Made by a program: the position numbers and the translations under genes. From JAAHGY01 sp051439365 (GTDB lineage: Bacteria; Cyanobacteriota; Cyanobacteriia; CAKZMO01): DNA of 28,324 bases. Within the stretch, counting starts at the first letter, position 1; each line of letters begins with the position of its first letter. Positions 1 to 7,187 of this stretch are shown one piece after another. The notes beneath the pieces were generated by a model that saw only the letters and a list, made by a program, of their open reading frames with translations, was not told where the DNA came from and ran no database searches. The DNA lies in contig JBFRWC010000437.1 in the NCBI GenBank assembly GCA_051439365.1, positions 1 through 28,324 on the forward strand, in the 5' to 3' direction.

Positions 1-444
1 GTCCACAACGTTGAATTGTACCCAGGTCGGGGTGGTCAAATTGTTCGGGCAGCAGGAACCTCAGCCCAACTCGTCGCAAAAGAGGGTAACTACGTCACGC
101 TGAAGCTTCCTTCTAGTGAAGTCCGCATGGTACGGAAAGAGTGCTACGCCACCATTGGGCAGGTTGGTAATGCTGACATGCGTAACCTTAGCTTGGGCAA
201 GGCCGGCCGAACCCGCTGGCTGGGCCGTCGCCCCCAAGTCCGAGGCAGTGTCATGAACCCTTGCGATCATCCCCACGGTGGTGGTGAAGGGCGTGCTCCT
301 ATTGGACGCAGTGGGCCGGTAACACCTTGGGGTCAGCCAGCGTTAGGGAAGAAAACTCGTAAGGCGAAGAAGGCGAGTAGTTCTCTAATCGTAAGACGAC
401 GACGCAAGTCTTCCAAACGGGGTCGTGGTGGCCGGAATGCTTAA
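1..444 (+). CDS. rplB: 50S ribosomal protein L2, 3' part (partial)
   Basis: The reading frame is open from base 1 and encodes the last 147 residues of L2, roughly the C-terminal half of a protein that is usually about 287 residues in cyanobacteria. L2 is a core protein of the large subunit near the peptidyl-transferase centre and supports subunit joining. The opening residues VHNVELYPGRGGQ and the diagnostic block NPCDHPHGGGEGR (about 258-296 nt), which carries the His near the active centre, identify it. The basic tail RRRRKSSKRGRGGR is also typical. A TTG at position 16 is an internal codon, not a start, because L2 homology continues upstream of it to the window edge. It is the first gene seen of the S10-type segment. 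Confidence 0.97.
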   Translation, partial: VHNVELYPGRGGQIVRAAGTSAQLVAKEGNYVTLKLPSSEVRMVRKECYATIGQVGNADMRNLSLGKAGRTRWLGRRPQVRGSVMNPCDHPHGGGEGRAPIGRSGPVTPWGQPALGKKTRKAKKASSSLIVRRRRKSSKRGRGGRNA

Positions 445-544
445 CCTTTTCGGTAGAAGATTTGGTTTTGCTATGTTCACCAGATAGTGTACGAATCATC
501 ACATAGCCTAGTAGTTAGTTGGTCTTCTTTCAAGGAAATAATCT

Positions 545-823
545 ATGGCGCGTTCTCTAAAGAAAGGTCCGTTTATAGCCGACCACCTGTTGAAAAAAAT
601 TGAAGCACTCAATGCAAAGCAGGAAAAAAAAGTTATTAAAACGTGGTCTCGTGCGTCCACTATTTTGCCTCAAATGATTGGTCATACTGTTGCTGTTCAC
701 AACGGGCGACAACATGTCCCTGTATTTATCACGGAACAGATGGTAGGGCACAAGTTGGGGGAATTTGCTCCAACACGCACATTCAGAGGACATGCCAAAA
801 CTGACAAAAAGGCCCGTCGTTAA
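545..823 (+). CDS. rpsS: 30S ribosomal protein S19
   Basis: S19 sits in the head of the small subunit, contacts S13 and takes part in bridging to the large subunit. The 92-residue product has the full family length. It opens with MARSLKKGPF and contains the conserved HNGRQHVPVFI and GHKLGEFAPTR segments. The ATG is preceded by an AAGGAAA ribosome-binding site. It follows rplB after about 100 nt, longer than in most S10 operons, and precedes rplV, the standard order. No oddity is visible in the protein. Confidence 0.98.
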   Translation: MARSLKKGPFIADHLLKKIEALNAKQEKKVIKTWSRASTILPQMIGHTVAVHNGRQHVPVFITEQMVGHKLGEFAPTRTFRGHAKTDKKARR

Positions 824-916
824 GCGAAGCAGTGCCGTAGGTAAACACTGCCAAAAATCATTAAGGGTTGTTTAAGGAATGTTGGTGTTAAAGGTACTTT
901 TAGTTAGGAGAAAGCG

Positions 917-1276
917 ATGGCTGTAGGAACTGAAAAGCAGGTCAAGGCAGTGGTCCGCTATGTGCGCATGTCCCCCCACAAAGTGCGTCGGGTCTTGGAT
1001 CAAATTCGAGGACGGTCATATCGCGAAGCTCTGATTATCTTAGAATTCATGCCCTATCGCGCTTGTGATCCTGTCCTTAAGCTGCTGCGCTCAGCGGCTG
1101 CGAATGCAGAACATAATGAGGGCTATGATCGGGCCACTTTGGTGGTGAGTGAAGCCCGCGCAGACCAAGGGCCGTCGTTACGGCGCTACCGTCCAAGGGC
1201 ACAGGGACGAGCCTACATGATTCGTAAGCCAACTTGCCACATCACCCTAGCTGTAGCACCAGGGCTAGACGAATAA
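917..1276 (+). CDS. rplV: 50S ribosomal protein L22
   Basis: L22 lines the nascent-peptide exit tunnel with L4 and binds 23S rRNA. The product has 119 residues. It shows the N-terminal YVRMSPHKVRRVLDQIRG motif and the C-terminal hairpin-loop region GPSLRRYRPRAQGRAYMIRKPTCHI, the beta-hairpin that reaches into the tunnel. The ATG has a good upstream TTAGGAG. It stands between rpsS (93 nt upstream) and rpsC (102 nt downstream), as in other S10 clusters. Confidence 0.98.
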   Translation: MAVGTEKQVKAVVRYVRMSPHKVRRVLDQIRGRSYREALIILEFMPYRACDPVLKLLRSAAANAEHNEGYDRATLVVSEARADQGPSLRRYRPRAQGRAYMIRKPTCHITLAVAPGLDE

Positions 1277-1378
1277 TCATTTACAGGTAATGTTTCGACT
1301 ATTTTCTAGAAAATATCTCGGATGTTCATTTCATTGATGGCTGCAAATTGGGTTAATTTACAAGGTTGAGGCGAGGTT

Positions 1379-2107
1379 GTGGGACAGAAAATACATCCAA
1401 CAGGATTTCGGTTAGGAATTACGCAGGAACATCGGTCGCAGTGGTTCGCTGACTCTAAGCGCTATCCAGGCTTGTTGCAGGAAGATTATCTCATTCGAGA
1501 TTATGTGACCAAGACGTTGAATAATGCTGGGATTTCTAAGGTTCGGATTGAGCGCAAAGCGGATCAAGTTGATTTGGAGATCTACACCGCTCGTCCAGGG
1601 GTAGTTGTGGGGCGAGGTGGGGCAGGGGTTGATGCTCTAAGAACAGGACTCCAGAAAGAGTTAAAGGACAGTAGCCGTCATATTCGCATTAATGTTGTTG
1701 AGGTGATGCGAGTTGATGCCGATGCCGAATTGATTGCTGAGTATGTGGTTCAGCAGCTTGAGCGGCGGGTATCATTCCGACGGGTGGTGCGGCAAGCGAT
1801 TCAACGGGCGCAGCGTGCTGGGGTAGAGGGCATCAAGATTCAGGTGAGTGGGCGCTTGAATGGGGCAGAAATTGCCCGAACTGAGTACACACGAGAAGGG
1901 AAGGTACCCTTGCATACCCTGAGGGCGGATATTGAGTACTCTTACCGTACGGCCCAAACTATCTATGGGATTTTGGGGATTAAGGTGTGGATTTTCAAGG
2001 GCGAAATTGTCCCTGGACAAGAGGAGAGTGCAGCCCCGGCAACTCAGCCCCGACGTCGGCAACAGCGTCGCCGCCAACAGTTTGAGGATCGGTCAAATGA
2101 TGCGTAA
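1379..2107 (+). CDS. rpsC: 30S ribosomal protein S3
   Basis: S3 is a head protein of the small subunit at the mRNA entry channel. The 242-residue product starts MGQKIHPTGFRLGI and has the KH domain with GRGGAGVDALRTGL (about residues 79-92). The C-terminal domain contains ARTEYTREGKVPLHTLRADI. The start is GTG at 1379, supported by the invariant second residues GQK. The last 30 residues are a low-complexity Arg/Gln tail (PRRRQQRRRQQ), a common variable end in cyanobacterial S3. It is followed by rplP after 36 nt. Confidence 0.98.
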   Translation: MGQKIHPTGFRLGITQEHRSQWFADSKRYPGLLQEDYLIRDYVTKTLNNAGISKVRIERKADQVDLEIYTARPGVVVGRGGAGVDALRTGLQKELKDSSRHIRINVVEVMRVDADAELIAEYVVQQLERRVSFRRVVRQAIQRAQRAGVEGIKIQVSGRLNGAEIARTEYTREGKVPLHTLRADIEYSYRTAQTIYGILGIKVWIFKGEIVPGQEESAAPATQPRRRQQRRRQQFEDRSNDA

Positions 2108-2143
2108 TGATGTTGTGTTTTGTCGCTGTGGAGGTTGGTATCA

Positions 2144-2563
2144 ATGTTAAGTCCCAGACGAACGAAGTTTCGTAAGCAGCAACGGGGCCGGATGAGAGGA
2201 ATGGCGACTCGTGGGAACACCATTAATTTTGGTGATTTTGCCTTGCAAGCACTTGAGCCATCCTGGATTACCTCCCGCCAGATTGAGGCAAGCAGGCGAG
2301 CCATGACTCGTTACGTAAGACGGGGTGGAAAGATTTGGATTCGCATTTTCCCAGATAAGCCTGTAACCATGCGTGCGGCTGAAACCCGGATGGGTTCCGG
2401 TAAAGGGAACCCAGAGTTTTGGGTTGCGGTGGTGAAGCCTGGTCGGATTTTGTTTGAAATGGATGGTGTTGCTGAACCAGTTGCCCGTGAGGCGATGCGA
2501 CTGGCATCCCACAAGTTACCCATTAAGACCAAGTTTTTGGTTCGTGATTCTCAGGAGGTGTAG
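2144..2563 (+). CDS. rplP: 50S ribosomal protein L16
   Basis: L16 binds near the A site of the large subunit and organises 23S rRNA. I chose the ATG at 2144 because the family begins MLSPRRTKFRKQQRGRM and a GGAGG lies 10-15 nt upstream. This gives 139 residues, the usual length. A longer frame opening at 2120 adds eight non-homologous residues and is rejected. Conserved blocks include RRGGKIWIRIFPDKP and MGSGKGNPEFWVAVVKPG. The stop is one base before the rpmC start, so the two are probably translationally coupled. Confidence 0.97.
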   Translation: MLSPRRTKFRKQQRGRMRGMATRGNTINFGDFALQALEPSWITSRQIEASRRAMTRYVRRGGKIWIRIFPDKPVTMRAAETRMGSGKGNPEFWVAVVKPGRILFEMDGVAEPVAREAMRLASHKLPIKTKFLVRDSQEV

Positions 2564-2564
2564 C

Positions 2565-2864
2565 ATGGCATTACCCAAGATTAAGGATGCTCGTGCTTTA
2601 AGCGATGAGGAGTTGCAAGAAGCTATTACTGAAACGAAGAAAGAGCTATTCGACTTGCGCTTCCAAAAGGCGACACGGCAGTTGGAAAAGACTCATGAGT
2701 TTAAGCATAAGAAGCATCGCTTGGCTCAATTAATGACGGTGGAGGGGGAGCGATCGCTTGCTACTGCTCAATCAGAGCAACCTAGTGAGGATGTGCAGGA
2801 AACAGACGTTTCAATCACCGATCAAGACACCAATTCTAACCAAAATGAAGGAGGTGAGGCATAA
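2565..2864 (+). CDS. rpmC: 50S ribosomal protein L29 with acidic C-terminal extension
   Basis: L29 is a small helical protein at the tunnel exit, next to the docking site for targeting factors. Residues 1-60 match the family (MALPKIKDARALSDEEL, then LFDLRFQKATRQLEKTHEFK). The ATG at 2565 sits just behind the rplP stop and has an overlapping AGGAGG. The product is 99 residues, clearly longer than the usual 65-80. Residues 61-99 form a Gln/Ser/Thr-rich tail with ten acidic residues and one Arg, ending NEGGEA. A HIP1 site lies at the start of the tail's coding sequence. The TAA stop directly abuts the rpsQ ATG, so translation is probably coupled. Confidence 0.95.
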   Translation: MALPKIKDARALSDEELQEAITETKKELFDLRFQKATRQLEKTHEFKHKKHRLAQLMTVEGERSLATAQSEQPSEDVQETDVSITDQDTNSNQNEGGEA

Positions 2865-3110
2865 ATGGCAACCAAGGAACTGATCGGTTTGGTCATCAGC
2901 GACAAGATGGATAAGACGGTAGTGGTTGCGGTTGAAAGTCGTGCCTCTCACCCCAAATATCAGAAGATTATCGTGCGGACGAAGCACTATAAGGCTCACG
3001 ATGAGGAGAATTCATGTAAGATGGGCGATCGCGTTCGGATTCAGGAAACTCGACCCCTGAGTAAGACGAAACGCTGGAAAGTGACAGATGTGATCAGTTC
3101 ATCCATCTGA
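2865..3110 (+). CDS. rpsQ: 30S ribosomal protein S17
   Basis: S17 is an OB-fold primary 16S rRNA-binding protein needed early in small-subunit assembly. The 81-residue product carries the family signature GLVISDKMDKTVVVAVE and the C-terminal GDRVRIQETRPLSKTKRW. The start ATG immediately follows the rpmC stop, and an AAGGAGGTGAG site lies inside the end of rpmC. A HIP1 palindrome lies within the gene at about 3025. The next gene, rplN, starts 66 nt downstream. Confidence 0.98.
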   Translation: MATKELIGLVISDKMDKTVVVAVESRASHPKYQKIIVRTKHYKAHDEENSCKMGDRVRIQETRPLSKTKRWKVTDVISSSI

Positions 3111-3176
3111 TTAGGTTAGAAAAAACACGAAGGGCCATCAACAGGGTGGCGCGATAGGGGAGGGAAACTATTTGTC

Positions 3177-3542
3177 ATGATTCAGCAAGAATCTTACTTA
3201 AACGTAGCAGACAACAGTGGCGCTCGGAAGCTGATGTGCATTCGAGTGCTGGGAGGCAATCGTCGCTACGCTGGCATTGGTGACGTGGTTGTCGCTGTGG
3301 TCAAAGATGCATTGCCCAATATGGCGATTAAAAAGTCCGATGTCGTCAGGGCTGTGATTGTTCGGACCAAGAAAGGACTACGGCGTGAAAGCGGCATGAG
3401 TATTCGGTTTGATGATAATGCTGCTGTGATTATCACTCCCGATGGGAATCCACGGGGCACAAGGGTTTTTGGCCCTGTGGCCCGTGAGTTGCGCGAGAAA
3501 AATTTCACCAAGATTGTATCGTTGGCACCGGAGGTTCTCTAG
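3177..3542 (+). CDS. rplN: 50S ribosomal protein L14
   Basis: L14 binds 23S rRNA at the subunit interface and contributes to an inter-subunit bridge. The 121-residue protein begins MIQQESYLNVADNSGARKLMCI and has the conserved SVRFDDNAAVII-type block (here SIRFDDNAAVII) and GTRVFGPVARELRE. The length agrees with the family (about 122). The TAG stop overlaps the GTG start of rplX by one base (TAGTG), a classic coupling arrangement. A GAGGG ribosome-binding site lies upstream. Confidence 0.98.
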   Translation: MIQQESYLNVADNSGARKLMCIRVLGGNRRYAGIGDVVVAVVKDALPNMAIKKSDVVRAVIVRTKKGLRRESGMSIRFDDNAAVIITPDGNPRGTRVFGPVARELREKNFTKIVSLAPEVL

Positions 3543-3895
3543 TGGCAAATCGTAAGCAGAAGGCACCGGGTAAAGCATTCAAAATGCACGTTAAGAAAGG
3601 AGATACCGTTCAAGTGATCTCCGGACGTGAAAAAGGAAAGGTGGGTGACATTGTTCGCGTTTTACCCAAAGAAAGCAAAGTTGTGGTCGAAGGGGTGAAC
3701 GTCAAAACCAAGCATGTTAAGCCCACACAAGAAGGAGAATCAGGGCAGATTACCACCTTTGAAGCCCCAATTCACAGTTCAAACGTCATGCTTTATTCCT
3801 CCAAAGAGAAGGTGGCTAGCCGGATCTGCTATACCTATGCAGAAGATGGCCGTAAGGTGAGGATGCTCAAGAAAACGGGCGAGATTATTGACTAG
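3542..3895 (+). CDS. rplX: 50S ribosomal protein L24
   Basis: L24 initiates large-subunit assembly by binding the 5' end of 23S rRNA. The 117-residue product has the KOW motif KKGDTVQVISGREKGKVGDI at about residues 18-37, followed by VVVEGVNVKTKH. Translation starts at a GTG that shares its first base with the rplN stop. A GGAGG-like sequence lies inside the end of rplN. A 121-nt spacer then separates it from rplE and contains a small hairpin. Confidence 0.97.
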   Translation: MANRKQKAPGKAFKMHVKKGDTVQVISGREKGKVGDIVRVLPKESKVVVEGVNVKTKHVKPTQEGESGQITTFEAPIHSSNVMLYSSKEKVASRICYTYAEDGRKVRMLKKTGEIID

Positions 3896-3981
3896 ATCAT
3901 GTTCTATAGACTGTGGCAAACGGCTAGCGTATTCAAGTCGTTTTATCCCAGTTTGATGATCAACTGAATGACAATAAATAT

Positions 3982-4001
3982 TTCCTGACCAAGACCAGGA
4001 A
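3982..4001 (+). promoter_or_regulatory. Small hairpin in the rplE leader
   Basis: The arms TTCCTG (3982-3987) and CAGGAA (3996-4001) are perfectly complementary around an 8-nt loop. The hairpin ends about 15 nt before the rplE ATG. In Escherichia coli the spc operon is autoregulated by S8 binding near the start of rplE, so the position is suggestive. I cannot show that this stem matches the S8-binding consensus, and a 6-bp stem may occur by chance. Confidence 0.25.
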
Positions 4002-4016
4002 CTAGGGGATTGAACA

Positions 4017-4568
4017 ATGGCTACAACGCAACGACTGAAAACACTTTACAACGATAAAATTGTTCCTAAGCTGATGGAGCAGTTTGAATATTCCAATATT
4101 CATCAGGTTCCTAAAGTTGTGAAGGTGACGGTTAACCGGGGTTTGGGGGAAGCGGCACAAAATGCCAAAGCGCTTGAAGCGTCCTTGTCAGAAATTGCGG
4201 TGATCACAGGCCAAAAACCTGTGGTGACCCGTGCGAGGAAGGCGATCGCAGGCTTTAAGATTCGGAAAGGGATGCCTGTTGGCATTATGGTGACGCTTCG
4301 TGCTGAACGTATGTACGCCTTCTTGGATCGATTAATTAACTTGGCCCTACCAAGGATTCGGGACTTTCGAGGCGTAAACCCTAATAGTTTTGATGGTCGT
4401 GGTAACTACACATTAGGGGTAAGAGAGCAGCTTATCTTCCCAGAAATTGATTACGACACCATTGATCAGATAAGGGGCATGGATATTTCGGTGATTACAA
4501 CGGCTAGCACTGATGAAGAGGGACGGGTTCTCTTGCGAGAAATGGGTATGCCTTTTCGGGATAACTGA
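4017..4568 (+). CDS. rplE: 50S ribosomal protein L5
   Basis: L5 binds 5S rRNA and contacts the P-site tRNA in the central protuberance. The product is 183 residues, close to the usual 179-182. It contains VPKVVKVTVNRGLGEA, the ITGQKPVVTRARKAIAGFKIR block, and the C-terminal FPEIDYDTIDQIRGMDISVITTA. The ATG is preceded by AGGGG. It heads the run L5-S8-L6-L18-S5-L15 in the normal spc order, without the rpsN (S14) gene that many bacteria place after rplE; cyanobacteria generally encode S14 elsewhere. Confidence 0.98.
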   Translation: MATTQRLKTLYNDKIVPKLMEQFEYSNIHQVPKVVKVTVNRGLGEAAQNAKALEASLSEIAVITGQKPVVTRARKAIAGFKIRKGMPVGIMVTLRAERMYAFLDRLINLALPRIRDFRGVNPNSFDGRGNYTLGVREQLIFPEIDYDTIDQIRGMDISVITTASTDEEGRVLLREMGMPFRDN

Positions 4569-4591
4569 TAGAGGTTTATTAAGAGGAAGTT

Positions 4592-4993
4592 ATGGCGTCT
4601 AACGATACAATTGCAGATATGCTGACGCGAATTCGGAATGCGAGTCTTGCTCGTCATCAATTCGCTGAAGTTCCGTCAACGAAAATGACTCGCAACATTG
4701 CGAAGGTCTTGAAAGAGGAAGGATTCATTGATGAGTTCTCAGAGGTGGGTGAAGGCGTAAAGTGCGTCTTAAACATATCTTTGAAGTACCAGGGCAAGAC
4801 GCGACAACCGATTATTCGTAAGTTGAGACGGATTAGTCGGCCAGGGCTTCGGGTTTATTCAACTCGGCGTGATCTGCCAAAAGTATTAGGAGGGATTGGA
4901 ATCGCCATCATCTCCACCTCTCGTGGGATCATGACTGACCGGGAAGCTCGCCGCCAAGGGGTGGGAGGTGAGGTTCTCTGCTATGTCTGGTAA
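4592..4993 (+). CDS. rpsH: 30S ribosomal protein S8
   Basis: S8 binds the central domain of 16S rRNA and in other bacteria is the translational repressor of the spc operon. The 133-residue protein begins MASNDTIADMLTRIRNA and ends with the family signature STSRGIMTDREARRQGVGGEVLCYVW-type tail. The start has an AGAGGAAG site. It lies 23 nt after rplE and 47 nt before rplF. Confidence 0.98.
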   Translation: MASNDTIADMLTRIRNASLARHQFAEVPSTKMTRNIAKVLKEEGFIDEFSEVGEGVKCVLNISLKYQGKTRQPIIRKLRRISRPGLRVYSTRRDLPKVLGGIGIAIISTSRGIMTDREARRQGVGGEVLCYVW

Positions 4994-5040
4994 CGTTCTG
5001 TCTAAGTTGAAGGCTGGCTAGCTTTTTTGGAGGTCATATC

Positions 5041-5580
5041 ATGTCTCGTATTGGTAAAAAACCGGTTCCTATCCCTCAAAAGGTCAATGTTGATATTCAA
5101 GGCTCTGCCGTTACTGTGAAGGGACCGAAGGGAGAGTTGTCCCGTGTAATGCCTAAAGGGGTCTCGATAGCAGAAAGCGATGGGACCGTTGTGGTCCAGC
5201 GGGTGGATGATTCCTTGACCTCTCGTCAACGGCACGGTCTTTGCCGCACGCTCATTGCCAACATGATCGATGGAGTCTCTCAGGGATTTCAAAAACGTCT
5301 TGAGATTCAGGGGGTTGGTTATCGCGCCCAAGTCAAAGGCAAAAACTTAATTCTTAACGTGGGTTACAGTAACCCGGTAGAAATCATCCCTCCCAGTGGT
5401 ATCGATCTTGCAGTAGAGGGGAATACCAATGTCATTGTTGCCGGGATTGATAAGGAACTCGTGGGCAACACGGCTGCTAAGATCCGCGCAGTCCGACCAC
5501 CTGAACCGTACAAGGGGAAAGGGATCCGCTACGTGGGAGAAATGATTAGACGTAAAGCAGGTAAGGCAGGTAAGAAATAG
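5041..5580 (+). CDS. rplF: 50S ribosomal protein L6
   Basis: L6 lies near the factor-binding site and sarcin-ricin loop. The 179-residue product opens MSRIGKKPVPIP and has the duplicated domain pattern, including IQGVGYRAQVKGK. The C-terminal signature is RPPEPYKGKGIRYVGE. The ATG has TTTGGAGG upstream at a good distance. The stop is two bases before the rplR start, so L6 and L18 are probably translated together. Confidence 0.98.
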   Translation: MSRIGKKPVPIPQKVNVDIQGSAVTVKGPKGELSRVMPKGVSIAESDGTVVVQRVDDSLTSRQRHGLCRTLIANMIDGVSQGFQKRLEIQGVGYRAQVKGKNLILNVGYSNPVEIIPPSGIDLAVEGNTNVIVAGIDKELVGNTAAKIRAVRPPEPYKGKGIRYVGEMIRRKAGKAGKK

Positions 5581-5582
5581 TT

Positions 5583-5942
5583 ATGAAGCCAAGTCGTAAG
5601 TTAGCAACCCAGCGTCGTCACTCTCGCATCCGTCGTAAGGTATCGGGCACGGGCGATCGCCCCAGACTCGCCGTATTTCGGTCCAATCAGCACATTTACG
5701 CCCAGGTTATTGACGATGTGACTCATCATACCCTAGTTTCTGCCTCAACCGTTGAACCTGATGTCAAATCAGACAAGGTGGGGAACACGTGTGATGCATC
5801 GACCAAAGTCGGCCAATTAATTGCTGAGCGCTCTTTAACCAAAGGCATTACGTCTGTCGTGTTTGATCGGGGTGGTAAGCTCTACCACGGACGGGTCAAG
5901 GCGTTGGCAGAAGCGGCTCGTGAGGGTGGATTACAGTTTTAG
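5583..5942 (+). CDS. rplR: 50S ribosomal protein L18
   Basis: L18 binds 5S rRNA together with L5 and L25. The 119-residue protein has the basic N-terminus MKPSRKLATQRRHSRIRRKVSG, the block RPRLAVFRSNQHIYAQVIDD and the conserved C-terminal FDRGGKLYHGRVKALAEAAREGGL. The ATG follows the rplF stop after two bases. A HIP1 palindrome lies inside the gene near 5653. The length and motifs are ordinary. Confidence 0.98.
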   Translation: MKPSRKLATQRRHSRIRRKVSGTGDRPRLAVFRSNQHIYAQVIDDVTHHTLVSASTVEPDVKSDKVGNTCDASTKVGQLIAERSLTKGITSVVFDRGGKLYHGRVKALAEAAREGGLQF

Positions 5943-5985
5943 ATGGTCGTTCTAGTTGTGCTTGAGGAAAAGAGGATAAAGAGTT

Positions 5986-6513
5986 ATGGCAGGTAAACGA
6001 AGTAAGGGCGCTAAAGTCAAAGAAAAAGAGAGTGAGTGGCAGGAGCGAGTCGTCCAAATTCGCCGTGTCACCAAAGTTGTGAAAGGGGGAAAAACCCTTA
6101 GTTTTAGGGCTGTTGTCGTCATTGGCAATGAGCGGGGACAAGCTGGGGTTGGCGTAGGCAAGGCTAGCGACGTGATTGGTGCGGTCAAAAAAGCCGTATC
6201 GGATGCTAAGAAACACATCGTCACTGTCCCTTTATCAAAAGCAAACTCTATTCCTCATCCCATCGAAGGAATTAGCGGAGGGGCAAAAGTGATGATGCGA
6301 CCTGCAGGTCCGGGAACCGGGGTAATTGCTGGAGGCGCTGTGCGAACGGTGCTGGAACTGGCAGGTGTTAAAAACATCCTGGCTAAACAACTTGGCTCAG
6401 GGAACCAGTTAAATAATGCTCGTGCGGCAGCGGTTGCTCTGGAAAATCTACGCACATTTAAAGATGTGGCCAAAGAGAGAGGGATTAGCCTTGAACAATT
6501 GTATGGGCAGTAA
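5986..6513 (+). CDS. rpsE: 30S ribosomal protein S5
   Basis: S5 helps maintain decoding accuracy at the back of the small subunit, next to S4. The 175-residue protein has the double-stranded-RNA-binding domain with VVVIGNERGQAGVGVGKASDV and the C-terminal region SGGAKVMMRPAGPGTGVIAGGAVR. The ATG follows AGAGGATAAAGAGTT. The lysine-rich N-terminus (about 20 residues) is typical of cyanobacterial S5. The gap to rplO is 83 nt. Confidence 0.98.
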   Translation: MAGKRSKGAKVKEKESEWQERVVQIRRVTKVVKGGKTLSFRAVVVIGNERGQAGVGVGKASDVIGAVKKAVSDAKKHIVTVPLSKANSIPHPIEGISGGAKVMMRPAGPGTGVIAGGAVRTVLELAGVKNILAKQLGSGNQLNNARAAAVALENLRTFKDVAKERGISLEQLYGQ

Positions 6514-6596
6514 CGCCCAACAGTAACAGATCAACTGTGACGATATTGTATGTTTAATCCACTTTATATCAGGTTCTGTCAGCGAGGAGCAGATTG

Positions 6597-7049
6597 ATGA
6601 GAATAGAAGACGCAGTCCCCAAGAAAGGCTCTCGTAGAAAAGCTCGGCGCATTGGCCGAGGTATCTCTGCTGGACAGGGTGCAAGTGGCGGTTTTGGCAT
6701 GCGTGGGCAGAAATCCCGCTCAGGCCGGGGAACCCGCCCAGGGTTTGAAGGGGGGCAACTTCCTCTGTATCGTCGTATCCCCAAACTGAAACACTTTCCC
6801 CTGATTAACCAGATTGAGTATACGGTTATTAACGTTTCCAAGCTCAATCAACTTGAACCGAACACAGAAGTTAGCATGGCCTCTTTGCTCTCAGCAGGGA
6901 TTCTAACCTCAGATGATGGTCCCCTCAAGATCTTGGGAGACGGGGACTTGACTGTGGCCTTGCATGTCAAAGCAGCAGCTTTTACTCGCAGTGCCTGTTC
7001 AAAAATCGAGGCGGCTGGCGGTACATGTGAAATAATTGGGAAAGGCTAG
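6597..7049 (+). CDS. rplO: 50S ribosomal protein L15
   Basis: L15 is a late-assembling large-subunit protein. I place the start at ATG 6597 (MRIEDAVPKKGSRRKARRIG) because a GAGGAG lies 7 nt upstream. A TTG one codon earlier is possible but unneeded. The 150-residue product has the Gly-rich N-terminus GRGISAGQGASGGFGMRGQK and the block GFEGGQLPLYRRIPK. It is followed by a 138-nt spacer before secY in which I see no gene. Confidence 0.97.
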   Translation: MRIEDAVPKKGSRRKARRIGRGISAGQGASGGFGMRGQKSRSGRGTRPGFEGGQLPLYRRIPKLKHFPLINQIEYTVINVSKLNQLEPNTEVSMASLLSAGILTSDDGPLKILGDGDLTVALHVKAAAFTRSACSKIEAAGGTCEIIGKG

Positions 7050-7187
7050 GATGTAACGGTGCGCTGGTTTCTGTTTCCCGATATCAAATATAGACCTTTT
7101 GATTTCAGTACAAGTGCCATTTCAAAATTTAACTTAGATAGAACCGATTGTTCCTTGCCATAAGCTGAAGTTAGAGAGGCATTATTT

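Noticed and set aside
61..276. Reading frame on the - strand inside rplB
   Set aside because: It lies entirely within the conserved L2 coding sequence and has no family features; it is a shadow frame.
4999..5031. Terminator-like AGGCTGGCTAGCTTTTTT before rplF
   Set aside because: The possible stem is only about four pairs, and it lies inside a translation cluster where termination is unlikely.
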